In this document: piece by piece, positions 11,382 to 22,585 of the stretch
Numbering within the stretch: position 1 is the first letter of the stretch
How the letters are laid out: each line of letters starts with the position of its first letter
Assembly (NCBI RefSeq): GCF_964204645.1
Contig: NC_134032.1
Location: 2,134,916-2,198,915, forward strand
Direction of reading: 5' to 3'
Length of the DNA: 64,000 nt
Origin: Tubulanus polymorphus
Taxonomy: Eukaryota > Nemertea > Palaeonemertea > Tubulaniformes > Tubulanidae
Translations under genes and position numbers: made by a program
The notes under the pieces: generated by a model
Told to the model about the DNA's origin: nothing
The model's input: only the letters and a program-made list of their open reading frames with translations
Databases searched by the model: none

Positions 11382-12405
11382 GTTGTAAAGATCCCAGCAC
11401 ACTAAGAATAAATAGAGTCTGAAATGTTTCCTTGAGCTAGTGTAGTTTATTTAATGTTTCGACTATATCCTAATAGTCATCTTTAGGAATACTGATGTTG
11501 TCCTCATTATAACCATTGATGAAACACTCTGAGTCCGTGTTGTGAAGATAATATAAAATCCCTGCACACTAAGAATAACAAGAGTCTGAAATGTTTCCTT
11601 GAGCTAGTGCAGTTTATTCAACGTTTCGACTATATCCTGATAGTCATCTTCAGGAATACTGATGTTATCCTCATTACAACCATTGATGAAACACTCTGAG
11701 TCCGTGTTGTAAAGATAATATAAAATCCCTGCGCACTAAGAATAAAAAGAGTCTGAAATGTTTCCTTGAGCTAGTGCAGTTTATTCAACGTTTCGAATAT
11801 ATCCTAATAGTCATCTTCAGGAATACTGATGTTGTCCTCGATATAATCATTGATGAAACACTCTGAGTCCGTGTTGTGAAGATAATATAAAATCCCTGCA
11901 CACTAAGAATAAAAAGAGTCTGAAATGTTACCTTGAGCTAGTGCAGTTTATTCAACGTTTCGACTATATCCTAATAGTCATCTTCAGGAATACTGATGTT
12001 GTCCTCATTATAACCATTGATGAAACACTCTGAGTCCGTGTTGTAAAGATAATATAAAATCCCTGCACACTAAGAATAAAAAGAGTCTGAAATGTTTCCT
12101 TGAGCTAGTGTAGTTTATTCAACGTTTCGAATATATCCTAATAGTCATCTTCAGGAATACTGATGTTATCCTCATTACAACCATTGATGAAACACTCTGA
12201 GTCCGTGTTGTGAAGATAATATAAAATCCCTGCACACTAAGAATAAAAAGAGTCTGAAATGTTTCCTTGAGCTAGTGCAGTTTATTCAACGTTTCGACTA
12301 TATCCTGATAGTCATCTTCAGGAATACTGATGATGTCATCATTATAACCATTGATGAAACACTCTGAGTCCGTGTTGTACAGATATTATAAAGTCCCTGT
12401 TCACC
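11382..12405 (+). repeat. 167-bp satellite, block 2 (about 6 units)
   Basis: The phrase GAAACACTCTGAGTCCGTGT recurs at 11521 and 11688, giving a period of 167 bp. Each unit holds GACTAT-TAGGAT-ATAGTC (reverse strand), a perfect six-pair hairpin flanked by CTGAAGAT and GAAACGTT. Confidence 0.95.
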
Positions 12406-12894
12406 AAGAATAAAGAATAAAACGTATTTCTGTATTAGGATTACGCATAATTTACACACAATATCGCCTATAATGTACTTGTACCCTGGCACTGGAATTT
12501 ATATCATAACGTATATTAATATTCGGAATAAACATCTTCATAACTTAAAAAAACAAATGTACATTCAAATAACGAGTGATGACCAGAAAAGTGTTTAAAT
12601 AAACTACGCACAAGGAAATATTTCACACACTATTTTAGATTTTTTTTTGTCATCGTTACATTGTGAGATTTAAAACTCTATAGATCTATATTCAGGCATC
12701 ACTAACGATTAATGTCGTTAACGGATAAAGTGTGTGTTGCTGGTATTTGTCTAATTGACCGCGCGTTGAGTAATGACGAACTGTCGACTCGATTGATGAG
12801 AAAAATGTTGCGGCATCGAAAAAAAAATCGTTAACTTCGTTATGAAGTTTTGTCGATCACCGGTAAATTGCTCGGTGACTCAAATCTGATTATA
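12406..12894. other. Non-coding stretch
   Basis: AT-rich flank between the 167-bp satellite and the 40-bp array. Nothing further was recognised. Confidence 0.5.
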
Positions 12895-13360
12895 GAACTC
12901 TGGATCCAGTTCCACAGTTGTGTGGGTTTTATTTGACTCTGGATCCAGTTCCACAGTTGTGTGGGTTTAATTTGATTCTGCATCTAAATTCAACGGTTGT
13001 GTAGATTTGATTTGACTTTGAATCCAGTTCCACAATTTTATGGGTTTTATTTGACTTTTGAATCCAGTTCCACAATTTTATGGGTTTAATTTGACTTTTG
13101 AATCCAGTTCCACAGTTTTATGGGTTTAATTTGACTATTGAATCTAGTTCCACAATTTTATGGGTTTAATTTGACTTTTGAATCCAGTTCCACAATTTTG
13201 TGGGTTTAATTTGACTTTTGAATCCAGTTCCACAATTTTATGGGTTTAATTTGACTTTTGAATCCAGTTCCAGAGTTTTATGGGTTCAATTTGACTTTTG
13301 AATCCAGTTCCACAGTTTTATGGGTTTAATTTGACTTTTTAATCCAGTTCCATTTCCATT
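12895..13360 (+). repeat. 39/40-bp minisatellite, block 1 (about 11 units)
   Basis: A variant of the GTTCCACAGTTGTGTGGG family: the unit is GTTCCACAATTTTATGGG, TTTAATTTGACT and TTTGAATCCA, 40 bp here rather than 39. Further blocks lie at 20236, 22947, 30165 and 46035. Confidence 0.95.
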
Positions 13361-13968
13361 CCCAGTTCCAGTCCCATTCGTCTGGGGTTAATTTCACTCA
13401 GTTCCACAGATTATTTTGTGTGTGATCTACATCGTGATTTGTCGAATCCTGGTCTGTAGTAAAAACCAACTTGAGAGTTCAGTGTTTCAATGAAACGTAA
13501 AATTACGCTAATTTGTTTACATCGCCGATGTCGAGTACGTAGACCCTTTTCAGACGGTATTCCGAACCCGGTGAATTATTTCGTATGATAAAAGTGTCTC
13601 TTTAAACACTCTCAATTCGGCTCGCGTTTCGTTAGTGTACAATAATGAGCTCACTGTCACCGGCTCGATTGAGTCAATCGTTCATTAAGCGGTATCACAC
13701 AGCGGTATCAGAAAAATTGACGTGTTGAATTTACATCGAGGAATTGATGAGAATGATTAGTCGTAGATGTAATAGAAATGCTTGACTCTCAAACCGGATG
13801 AGGTGGGGTCGAACCCCATTGGGCCCGTGCTACGCGGGTTGGACTCGAATGGGTTCGAATCCCGTTGAACCCGCGGCTGATCGTCAGTGTAACCTGACTC
13901 ACCGATATCCGCGGATAGCAACTAATTCCATCTTTCCGTATACGAATGATTTCATTCCATTTTCTCGA
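13361..13968. other. Upstream flank of GPCR 1
   Basis: Mostly non-repetitive. At 13805-13870 the tRNA T-arm-like phrases GGGTCGAACCCC and GGGTTCGAATCCCGTT occur close together but do not fold into a full tRNA. An acceptor TTTTTTTCAG ends at 13980. Confidence 0.5.
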
Positions 13969-14039
13969 TCTTTTTTTCAGAAAGAAGTCGATTCCAACAG
14001 CTTTAGAATTAGAAGAGCTAAACTATCTCGAGACCAGCC

Positions 14040-15056
14040 ATGATGACGAACGCGAGCGTCGGTGGGTTCAGCGCAGAATTTTGCGAAATGACCAAGACGA
14101 ATTTACTGTGCGACCCGTTCTACGTGAACATGTTTTACATCCTCGGTCGTTACGCTATTTACGTCGTTGCGGCAATCGGCATCGTCGGGAACGTCCTGAC
14201 CCTGTTGGCGGCCGGTGGTCAGGCCTTGCGTAGCTCTGCCTCGTGGTACATGTGCTCTATAGCGGCCGTCGACACGGTTTACCTGTTCATGCGACCCGTT
14301 TTGGCGTACGGCCACGAGAACGAGTACGTTTGCAAACTGATGCAAGCCTGGCTGTTCACGGCGAATACGGCGGGCACCTGGACGGTCATAGCGATGACCG
14401 CCGAGAGGGCGTTCGTCGTGCTCTTCCCGTTCAAAGCTACCGAATTCTGTACGGTGAAAAAAGCCATCGCAATCACGGGGGCTATATTCGTTCTGGCATG
14501 TCTAGGGGGAGGGCCGGCTTACGCGTTTTACGATACCATCAAAATCTGCGACCTGTTCGCCTGTTTGTCGAGCAATCACATAGGCGAGCCTCTGTACGAC
14601 TTCTGGTCGCACGTCATCAACAGTTTACTATTCTATCTGCCGATACCGAGCCTGTTTCTGTTCAACACGGCGATCGTGATGACGTTGCTGCGAGCGGCGG
14701 CGTCCACCTCGGAGATGACCGCCGCCACGAAGACGACCAAAGCGTCGAAAGAGAAAGAACTGACGGTGACGCTGATGTCCGTGTCGGTATCGTTTCTGGT
14801 TTTGAACGTGCCGTTTTGCGTGAATTTCTTCGTCCAGGATCTCTACAATTACATCAAGTTAGCCTGCACGAGCCTCCTGCACTCCCTGATCATGTTCGAC
14901 TCGTCGGCGCAACTTCTGCACGTGATCGGACACGCGATCAACGGTTACATCTACTGCATTCGCAGCCCGAATTTCAGAAACCAGTTGTCCTACATGTTTA
15001 AGTGTCAAACTCCCCCGACCAATAAGTCGTCGGCTAGCTCGGCCGCCAAGGCTTGA
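14040..15056 (+). CDS. Class A (rhodopsin-like) G-protein-coupled receptor 1, intronless coding region
   Basis: A plasma-membrane receptor of 338 residues with seven hydrophobic segments near residues 31-58, 66-88, 100-126, 140-163, 187-217, 241-266 and 284-309. Class A landmarks: GN at 50-51 in TM1, Asp78 in TM2, ERA at 122-124 in place of DRY, NVPF at 256-259 in TM6 where CWxP normally sits, and NGYIY at 301-305 in place of NPxxY. Cys98 before TM3, with Cys170 or Cys175 in loop 2, can form the usual disulfide. Asn4 is a glycosylation site. The layout resembles lineage-expanded invertebrate peptide-receptor-like orphans; the ligand cannot be read from sequence. The start ATG follows an in-frame acceptor region; a second ATG follows at codon 2. 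It converges with GPCR 2. Confidence 0.9.
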   Translation: MMTNASVGGFSAEFCEMTKTNLLCDPFYVNMFYILGRYAIYVVAAIGIVGNVLTLLAAGGQALRSSASWYMCSIAAVDTVYLFMRPVLAYGHENEYVCKLMQAWLFTANTAGTWTVIAMTAERAFVVLFPFKATEFCTVKKAIAITGAIFVLACLGGGPAYAFYDTIKICDLFACLSSNHIGEPLYDFWSHVINSLLFYLPIPSLFLFNTAIVMTLLRAAASTSEMTAATKTTKASKEKELTVTLMSVSVSFLVLNVPFCVNFFVQDLYNYIKLACTSLLHSLIMFDSSAQLLHVIGHAINGYIYCIRSPNFRNQLSYMFKCQTPPTNKSSASSAAKA

Positions 15057-15195
15057 GTTACGGTCCTCAAAAAAGAGCTTTTTCACCTTCGAATTTGTTT
15101 TTTTTTTTCACCATTAGCTTTATATTTTGCGACTCCAAATTTTTAACAAGGGGCGATACGATAAGTAAAAAAGTGGTATTAAATCTTACGACCAG

Positions 15196-15455
15196 GTCAT
15201 AGACTGGTCTTGAGTTGTTAGATTATAGAAATAGATTGAGCTTAGACCGGTCTTAAGTTGTTAGATTGGCTATAGAACTAAAATCAGCTTAGACTGGTCT
15301 TAAGTTGTTAGATTGGCTATAGAACTAAAATCAGCTTAGACTGGTCTTAAGTTGTTAGATTGGCTAAAGACCTAAACAACAATAAACTTAAATTGGTCTT
15401 AATAAGGTTGTTGGATTGGTTAGGGAGACGAAAAAGGTGTAAGACTGGTCTCAAA
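15196..15455 (+). repeat. 47-bp minisatellite, block 2 (about 5 units)
   Basis: Copies of AGACTGGTCTTAAGTTGTTA and GATTGGCTATAGAACTAAAA directly downstream of GPCR 1, becoming degenerate towards 15450. Confidence 0.9.
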
Positions 15456-15710
15456 TTTAAGCTACGACTTCGCCCTTGGCCCAGGGTCCGGTTTCCTGAA
15501 AAAGTATAAACCTAAAAAGCGGTTAAGTTTGAATTCTTGTTCTCATCGAAAACGCCAGGTGGCGAATTATTAAATTGTAATCAAACTTTGAATTCGAGTT
15601 GAACTTTATCAGGTAGTAACCGGACTTAAAAGTTTTTAAAATTCGCACCATCACAATTACATATTTAGCTTAATACTGCACATATTTTTGCGAAACTAAG
15701 AATTGATGAC

Positions 15711-15960
15711 ACACTGTTGGCTAATAATGTAAACCACAATCAGTCGCTGGCCGGTTCAGGCTTGTTGGAAGATTGTCAACACGAACTGGATACGAATTTT
15801 ACGATTAACAAAAAATTCTGTGAATTGGACCGATCCTGCAACTACTTAAACTGTACTTCGATTTCCGATTTCAAAATCCAACCTCTATTTCGTTCCCTGT
15901 GGGTTTGATTGGTCGGTTTGTTAATGAAACCCTAAGGTAATTGCGTGAATATTTCAAATG
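15711..15960 (+). repeat. Dispersed repeat, copy 1 of 3
   Basis: AACCACAATCAGTCGCTGGC, GGAAGATTGT and TGTACTTCGATTTCCGATTT match 27640-27830 and 31700-32065, in introns of EF-hand genes C and D. The 63-codon frame here is a product of the repeat. In this copy the end runs without interruption where copy 2 contains a SINE, so it serves as an unoccupied reference site. Confidence 0.7.
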
Positions 15961-16288
15961 GAATCGGCGAAAATCGTTGTCACTTTATGGACATTCAAAA
16001 AAATCCACGATACAAACAGGTACACACCGGCTTTTACTTAATTCCTCTTTCTTAAATGTTTAATAAATTCTACATCAGTTGTGGTCACGTTGCTTGTTGT
16101 TTTTAGTTGTCGTTCGGAGACATGAAGACGACGCCTTTTCTTTTTCTATTCGGATAAACGGATTCTGTTTTTGTGTGAAATGCCTGCAGTTTGGTGATCT
16201 CCACCAATGTAGAGATGAACAAATTTGCCGATAGATTTCAATTTGATCTTCGTCAAAAACATCCGCTATTTTATCTTTTATTGCTACT

Positions 16289-16575
16289 TAATGACACAGT
16301 CTTATAGCATTTTTCTGGGGCATATATCTTACTGACACAGTCTTATAGCAGCTTTCTGGGGCATATATCTTACTGACACAGTCTTATAACAGCTTTCTGG
16401 GGTATATATCTTACTGATACAGTCTTATAGCAGCTTTCTGGGGCATATATCTTACTGACACAGTCTTATAGCAGCTTTCTGGGGTATATATCTTACTGAC
16501 ACAGTCTTATAGCAGCTTTCTGGGGCATATATCTTACTGATACAGTCTTATAGCAGCTTTCTATATCTTACTGAC
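16289..16575 (+). repeat. 41-bp minisatellite, about 7 units
   Basis: The unit is TGACACAGTCTTATAGCAGC then TTTCTGGGGCATATATCTTAC, in the region between the two convergent GPCR genes. Confidence 0.95.
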
Positions 16576-16714
16576 AATTTTTGGGTTATCGATATTTAAG
16601 TTATAGTGTAATCTATTGTGACGAATGGCGCTAAACGGTCGTGGACAAAAATGTATCTTTTGGCCATAGAATGCACTACCTGCATTTACGGTCTTATGTT
16701 TATTGTGAACGACA

Positions 16715-17677
16715 TTAGTGACGAATCGTTGAACATTTACAGAAATGTCGACAAAAATACGCGCGCATGTCTTTGCCCAGTAGGAGATATACGTAAAAAT
16801 TGATACAGTAGTTGAGGGCTTGTAGACGCGAGGCGACCTGTACCATTCTCTCGTCCACGACCGCGTGAACTCCGAGCGTGTTTAGCAACGAGATTAACAT
16901 CGACGGGAAAGTCGTAGCCGTAAAAACGACGGATACGGTGACCAGCATGACGGTCGTGCGGGTAGCGGTGGCCGACTTCCTATCGGTCGAGCGCGGGCCT
17001 TTACGCGCGAAGAGTAGAACCACGATGGCCGTGTTAGCCGCCGCGATCAGGAACTGCGGCACGAAGTAGCATAGACTTCCGACAGCGGTCATGTATTCGT
17101 CGTGCCGACCCGGTACGGTGTAACAACCCAGCGATACCGTAAAACGCATGCTGAAGAAAAAGCCCGACGACAGCGCGAAGCAGCCGACCGTGACGCAAGC
17201 CACGGCGCTTCGGGCGAAGGTTTTCGTGCAGATTAGGCGCGACGACAGCGGGAACGAAACGACGGCCAGACGCTCGAGCGATATAGCGACGACGAGCCAG
17301 GAACTGTTACAGTACGACGCGAGGAACACGACCTCATAGACGGCGCAGGCGGCCGCGCTGTTTACAGGCACGCCGCCGAAGCCTAGTTCCCGTAGCCAGA
17401 AATGCAACAGCGGCATCGCCTCCAAAGCGACGCAGACGAGCATATCGCTAACCGACAACATTATGAGATAATTCGAATAGGACAAGGCGCGGAACTGTCG
17501 GCTGCCGGCTATCAGCAAAGTGCACGTGTTCCCGAACGCACCCGACGCGAACAGAATCGGTAACAATACCAGCGAAAGCAGACGCGTGCGACCCGACTCG
17601 TTTACCGTGGACATCAGTATTATATAGCTGTTGTAAGGTCGGCCGATCGCGGCGATATCGCTGCTGCTAGAATTCAT
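16715..17677 (-). CDS. Class A G-protein-coupled receptor 2, intronless
   Basis: A 320-residue receptor with seven hydrophobic segments. GN at 49-50 in TM1 is followed by TCTLLIAG, close to VLTLLAAG of GPCR 1. ERL at 135-137 replaces DRY, and NFYVY at 293-297 replaces NPxxY. Cys111 before TM3 and Cys185 in loop 2 are suited to a disulfide. The short N-terminus has Asn2 and Asn26 in NxS sites. The C-terminal tail is short (about 20 residues) and Cys-rich. The two receptors point towards each other about 1.7 kb apart. They share topology and the altered DRY position but are too divergent to be recent duplicates. The ligand is unknown. Confidence 0.88.
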   Translation of the reverse strand: MNSSSSDIAAIGRPYNSYIILMSTVNESGRTRLLSLVLLPILFASGAFGNTCTLLIAGSRQFRALSYSNYLIMLSVSDMLVCVALEAMPLLHFWLRELGFGGVPVNSAAACAVYEVVFLASYCNSSWLVVAISLERLAVVSFPLSSRLICTKTFARSAVACVTVGCFALSSGFFFSMRFTVSLGCYTVPGRHDEYMTAVGSLCYFVPQFLIAAANTAIVVLLFARKGPRSTDRKSATATRTTVMLVTVSVVFTATTFPSMLISLLNTLGVHAVVDERMVQVASRLQALNYCINFYVYLLLGKDMRAYFCRHFCKCSTIRH

Positions 17678-17699
17678 CGTCGTTCGGATTCAGATTTTT

Positions 17700-18837
<1,138 letters not shown>

Positions 18838-18921
18838 AACAGGTTGACGTATAGGTAATCACGTTCTGATAGGAATCCCCCATGAGTATTAAAGCTCGCT
18901 CGTCGGTAGTGCCGCGGCAAG

Positions 18922-19085
18922 GGCCACCTTTTCAGTAGTCGGAATTAGTCGACTATAGTCGAACTAAACGAAACCGAATGTCCGTTAGTCGGAACTATAT
19001 TCCGGAAATGTTTCGAAAGTCAAGCGCGTTTGGTGGTTTGTTCCGACCACTAGTCGACTAGATACGAAAACCGAATTTGGCACAG
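18922..19085 (+). mobile_element. TAGTCGACTA-type palindromic MITE, copy 1
   Basis: It contains TAGTCGACTATAGTCGAAC, CGAAACCGAATGTCCG, ATATTCCGGAAAT and CACTAGTCGACTAGATACG. The same series occurs in reverse at 21738-21895. Confidence 0.7.
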
Positions 19086-19208
19086 GTTATCGCACTACAG
19101 TCGTTATAAACGGTACGTGCCATTGAAATATTTGCTCGTAACTGTCACATGTATAGATTCACTTTTGCGTGTTAGATAAGGCTCTGCCAAAACTCGGTTG
19201 AGCCTATA

Positions 19209-19725
19209 TAGGCATATTGTAATCCTTCTCAGGGATTCGAACCTGATGACATCGCGAGACTCTGCCACGTTCCTCCCTCGGCAGGGATTCGAACCTGATG
19301 ACATCGCGAGACTCTGCCGCGTTCCTCCCTCGGCAGGGATTCGAACCTGATGACATCGGACGACTCTGCCCCGTTCCTCCCTCGGTAGGGATTCGACCTG
19401 ATGGCATCGTGAGACTCTGCCACGTTCCTCCATCGGTAGGGATTCGAAGCTGATGGCATCGTGAGACTCGGCCACGTTCCTCCGTCGGTAGGGATTCGAA
19501 CCTGATGACATCGGACGACTCTGCCCCGTTCCTCCCTCGGTAGGGATTCGACCTGATGGCATCGTGAGACTCTGCCACGTTCCTCCATCGGTAGGGATTC
19601 GAAGCTGATGGCATCGTGAGACTCTGCCACGTTCCTCCATCGGTAGGGATTCGAACCTGATGGCATCGTGAGACTCGGCCACGTTCCTCCGTCGGTAGGG
19701 ATTCGACCTGATGGCATCGTGATTA
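19209..19725 (-). repeat. 52-bp minisatellite with tRNA-like boxes, about 10 units
   Basis: On the - strand each unit reads TGGCAGAGTCTCACGATGCC then ATCAGGTTCGAATCCCTACC and GAxGGAGGAACG. GGTTCGAATCC is a perfect pol III B-box and TGGCAGAGT is A-box-like, but the spacing is too short for a tRNA. The sequence matches the terminal repeats of the MITE at 21259-21597. The period is not a multiple of three, so all three - frames stay open by rotation. Confidence 0.9.
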
Positions 19726-20235
19726 TCTCCGTCAAGCAGCTTCATGCATGTGTTATTTCTTTTGAATTTGAATCTTGAATAATTTCGTTTCAAATGACAG
19801 AAATGTAACAGTATAAATCTTAATACTTCTAAACTATCGATATGAGCTTATACCTTGCAATAAATAACCCGTTAAAAGTCATGTATCATAAATAAAACGA
19901 CTTTTCTACAGCCGCAACAAACTGATCCGCGCGATGAAATTCGATATGTAATCAATCTCTCCATCGACTTCAGTATCTATTTCTGCACAGAACTCAATTC
20001 CGTCGCACCAAACCACGCCGGTGTGTCATCCGGTACAAACCGATTCAGAAATAGATTTTATCCGTTCGAAAATATCACACAGAAATAGTGTGACATGGAT
20101 CGTGTCAAATTCTGTCCCGTCCCCGATTAGAGGGCGCGTGTTCACGCGTGAACTACTCACTCGATACTAAACAATTAAGGCTATCGAAACGATGATGGGG
20201 CACAATCACTTCCAGGACCATTTTATTTTGCCTCT

Positions 20236-20715
20236 GGGTTTGGCTCTGGATCCAATTCCACAATTGTCTGGGCATAATTGTTCCAATGCAGTTCCACCGT
20301 TGTGTGGGTTTAATTTGACTCTGGGTCCAGTTCCACAGTTATGTGGGTTTAATTTCACCGTGGGTCCAATTCCACGGTTCAGTTGTCTGGGCTTAATTTG
20401 ACTCTGGATCCAGTTCCACAGTTGTATAGGTTTAATTTGACTCTGGATCCAGTTCCACCGTTGTGTGTGTTTAATTTGACTCTGGGTCCAGTTCCACAGT
20501 TATGTGGGTTTAATTTCACCGTGGGTCCAATTCCACGGTTCAGTTGTCTGGGTTTAATTTGACTCTGGATCCAGTTCCACAGTTGTATAGGTTTAATTTG
20601 ACTCAGGATCCAGTTCCGCAGTTGTGTGGGTTTAATTTGACTGTGAACTCAGTTCCGCAGTTGTGTGGGTTTAATTTGACTCAGGATCCGATTCCACAGT
20701 TATGTGGGTTAAACG
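20236..20715 (+). repeat. 39-bp minisatellite, block 2 (about 12 units, irregular)
   Basis: GTTCCACAGTTGTGTGGGTT, TAATTTGACT and CTGGATCCA units with variants. It lies just downstream of the 3' end of EF-hand gene A. Confidence 0.9.
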
Positions 20716-20797
20716 CTTCGATGCAGAAAAAAACTACAAGAATAGGTCTATAGTATTTATTAACAGGCGTATGATTACTTGTTATTATTATTCAAGT

Positions 20798-20803
20798 TTT
20801 ATT
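20798..20803 (-). terminator. Polyadenylation signal of copy A, overlapping its stop codon
   Basis: AATAAA on the - strand; its TAA is the in-frame stop. Copy B has the same TTTGTCAATAAAA sequence about 45 bp beyond its own stop. Confidence 0.65.
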
Positions 20804-22544
20804 GACAAATATCTGCAACAGCTGATTCTGTTTTCTGACGATTTGAATTATTCTTTTTTTTATGATCTTCGACGACCACCTGGAGAAGACGTTTCATTAT
20901 CGGTTGAAGATTCTCTTCAATCTCGGATCTAAGAAATATCGCGAGTTCCGCAAACGATATTCCCTCCTTTCCGTCGGTGTCGCATTCTTCGAGTTTTTTC
21001 CTTATTTCTTCGTCGCGCTCGCCGTGCTGACCGAGAATTGCCAGGAAACTTTCCAATTCCCCCTTCTCCAACGATCCGCTTTTGTCTTTGTCGTATGCGA
21101 CAAAAATACGTTTCCATTTGTGATTGACTATTTGGCTGAAATCGTAAAATCGACCTCATGAAGTAAAGGTGAATTTCGAGACCGCAGTGTTAGATTTCAG
21201 TTTGTTTTTTTTATCCATTTGAGACTTTACTGCAAAATATACCGAGTAACAACCGAGACATCCTCCCTCTGCAGTGACTCGAACCTGATGGCATCGCTAC
21301 ACTCAGCCACGGCACGAACCCCTGCCACAGTAGACCGGGTGCGCAGGTACATGCGCAGCTTTCCGAACGAAAACTGGCGGCACCAATCAGATTGCTCGTT
21401 GTATAATCGTTGAGGCAAATTTCAAGGAAGAACTATAAATGGGAAAACCCGGGCTAAAATAAAACGGGATTTCTGATTGGCTAAAAATCACATCATCTGA
21501 ACTGTGCATGTATCTGCGCACACGGTCGATTATGGCAGGGTTTCGTGCCGTGGCAATCTTGATGCCATCAGGTTCGAATCCCTGCCGGGGGAGGATGCAA
21601 CCGAGACAGTAATTATAAATATTGACAAAATGATGTTCAACCTTTTTGGTGGTGAAGTTATTTTCAAGATCTCAATAGAGGTAACGATACCGAAATTGGG
21701 GGACACACGGGGCGATTTCGCCGGTAAAATCGCCCGGGCCAAATTCGGTTTTCGTATCTAGTCGACTAGTGGTCGGAACTAATGACCGAATGCGCTTGAT
21801 TTTCGAACTATTTCCGGAATATAGTTACGACTATCGGACATTCGGTTTCGTTTAGTTCGACTATAGTCGACTAACTCAGATAACCGAAGGTGGCCCAGTG
21901 TGTTAGGCTTTACGGAGATCCTTTAGCATCGAGCGCCGTATTCAACCGACCAATTATTCACGTGATTTATGAAAGGTGGCGCCACCGGCTGGTCGTTCGA
22001 TTAATGAAAGGTGGCGCCACCGGCTGGTCGTTTAATCAACTCGGCGCTGTTATATCAAATGGAATGTTTACGATTTAAGTGAAGGGGCACTTCATTTGAA
22101 AAATACCAAAACATTTCTTACCATTGTACAGTTCGATAAACACGTTATTAACTATTATTGACATACCTTAGCCATACCAGTGTGAACTCATAAAACCCTA
22201 TTTTATCAGACCGGGATTCAGAGGGATACTGTCGTTCCAATTCCTGTAGAATATATAAAATTTGTCAAATTAGCTTCTGCATTTCCAGTAGATATCGTCT
22301 GCGAGATATCGATTTTTATTCAATACACAGAATAGAATTTTATCATCGCGAAAAGTCCTAATACCTCGCTGAGCTGACGATCGGAGAGCACATCTGATAC
22401 CGTTTCACGCGAAACCTGCAGCGTTTCTCCATCGAACTGTTCGATACAAACCCGTAGCACTGGTTTGAAAGACCTGGTGAGGTTGCCGGCTCCGATCTGG
22501 TATTGCCGGAAAATCCCATCGCATATATCTAAGTAGGAGTCCAT
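20799..22544 (-). CDS. EF-hand calcium-binding protein, copy A (197 aa)
   Basis: Three exons on the - strand: 22544-22365, 22243-22167 and 21135-20799, with introns in phase 0 and phase 2, all GT-AG. The start is the ATG of MDSYLDICDG, aligned with the other copies. Residues 1-60 form a helical region with FDGETLQVS, perhaps a vestigial first EF-hand. The third exon holds loop DKDKSGSLEKGE, a canonical EF-hand, and loop DTDGKEGISFAE, which has Lys at position 5 and Glu at position 6. Length and layout recall soluble invertebrate sarcoplasmic calcium-binding proteins or calexcitin; that assignment is inference. The C-terminus is about 20 residues longer than in B-D. Its TAA stop (20801-20799) lies inside the AATAAA of 20803-20798, in sequence that is 3' UTR in copy B. 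Confidence 0.85.
21259..21597. mobile_element. 339-bp MITE with 9-bp target duplication, Mutator-like
   Basis: It is flanked by CAACCGAGA at 21250-21258 and again at 21598-21606. The ends are CATCCTCC and GGAGGATG, and the inverted repeats run for about 100 bp and include GATTCGAACCTGATGGCATC-like sequence. A 9-bp duplication with long terminal repeats is typical of Mutator-like elements; the family call is inference. It sits in intron 2 of EF-hand copy A. Copy B has the uninterrupted site at about 24395-24410. Confidence 0.8.
21738..21895 (-). mobile_element. TAGTCGACTA-type MITE, copy 2 (inverted)
   Basis: Reverse-orientation counterpart of 18922-19085, with CGTATCTAGTCGACTAGTGG, TTCCGGAATATAGT and CGACTATAGTCGACTAA. 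It lies in intron 2 of copy A. Confidence 0.7.
21965..22040 (+). repeat. Two-unit tandem repeat with GGTGGCGCCACC palindrome
   Basis: ATGAAAGGTGGCGCCACCGG and CTGGTCGTTxxATxA occur twice in a row in intron 2 of copy A. Confidence 0.85.
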
Positions 22545-22585
22545 CGCAATTTGTGACCGCATTGCTTCGCGTGTGTGCGTTAACT

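Noticed and set aside
15717-15908. 63-codon frame as a gene
   Set aside because: It lies inside a dispersed repeat found twice more in introns.
19104-19793. Three overlapping - strand frames of 229, 168 and 136 codons
   Set aside because: They are rotations of a single 52-bp unit; the three frames encode the same peptides in shifted order.
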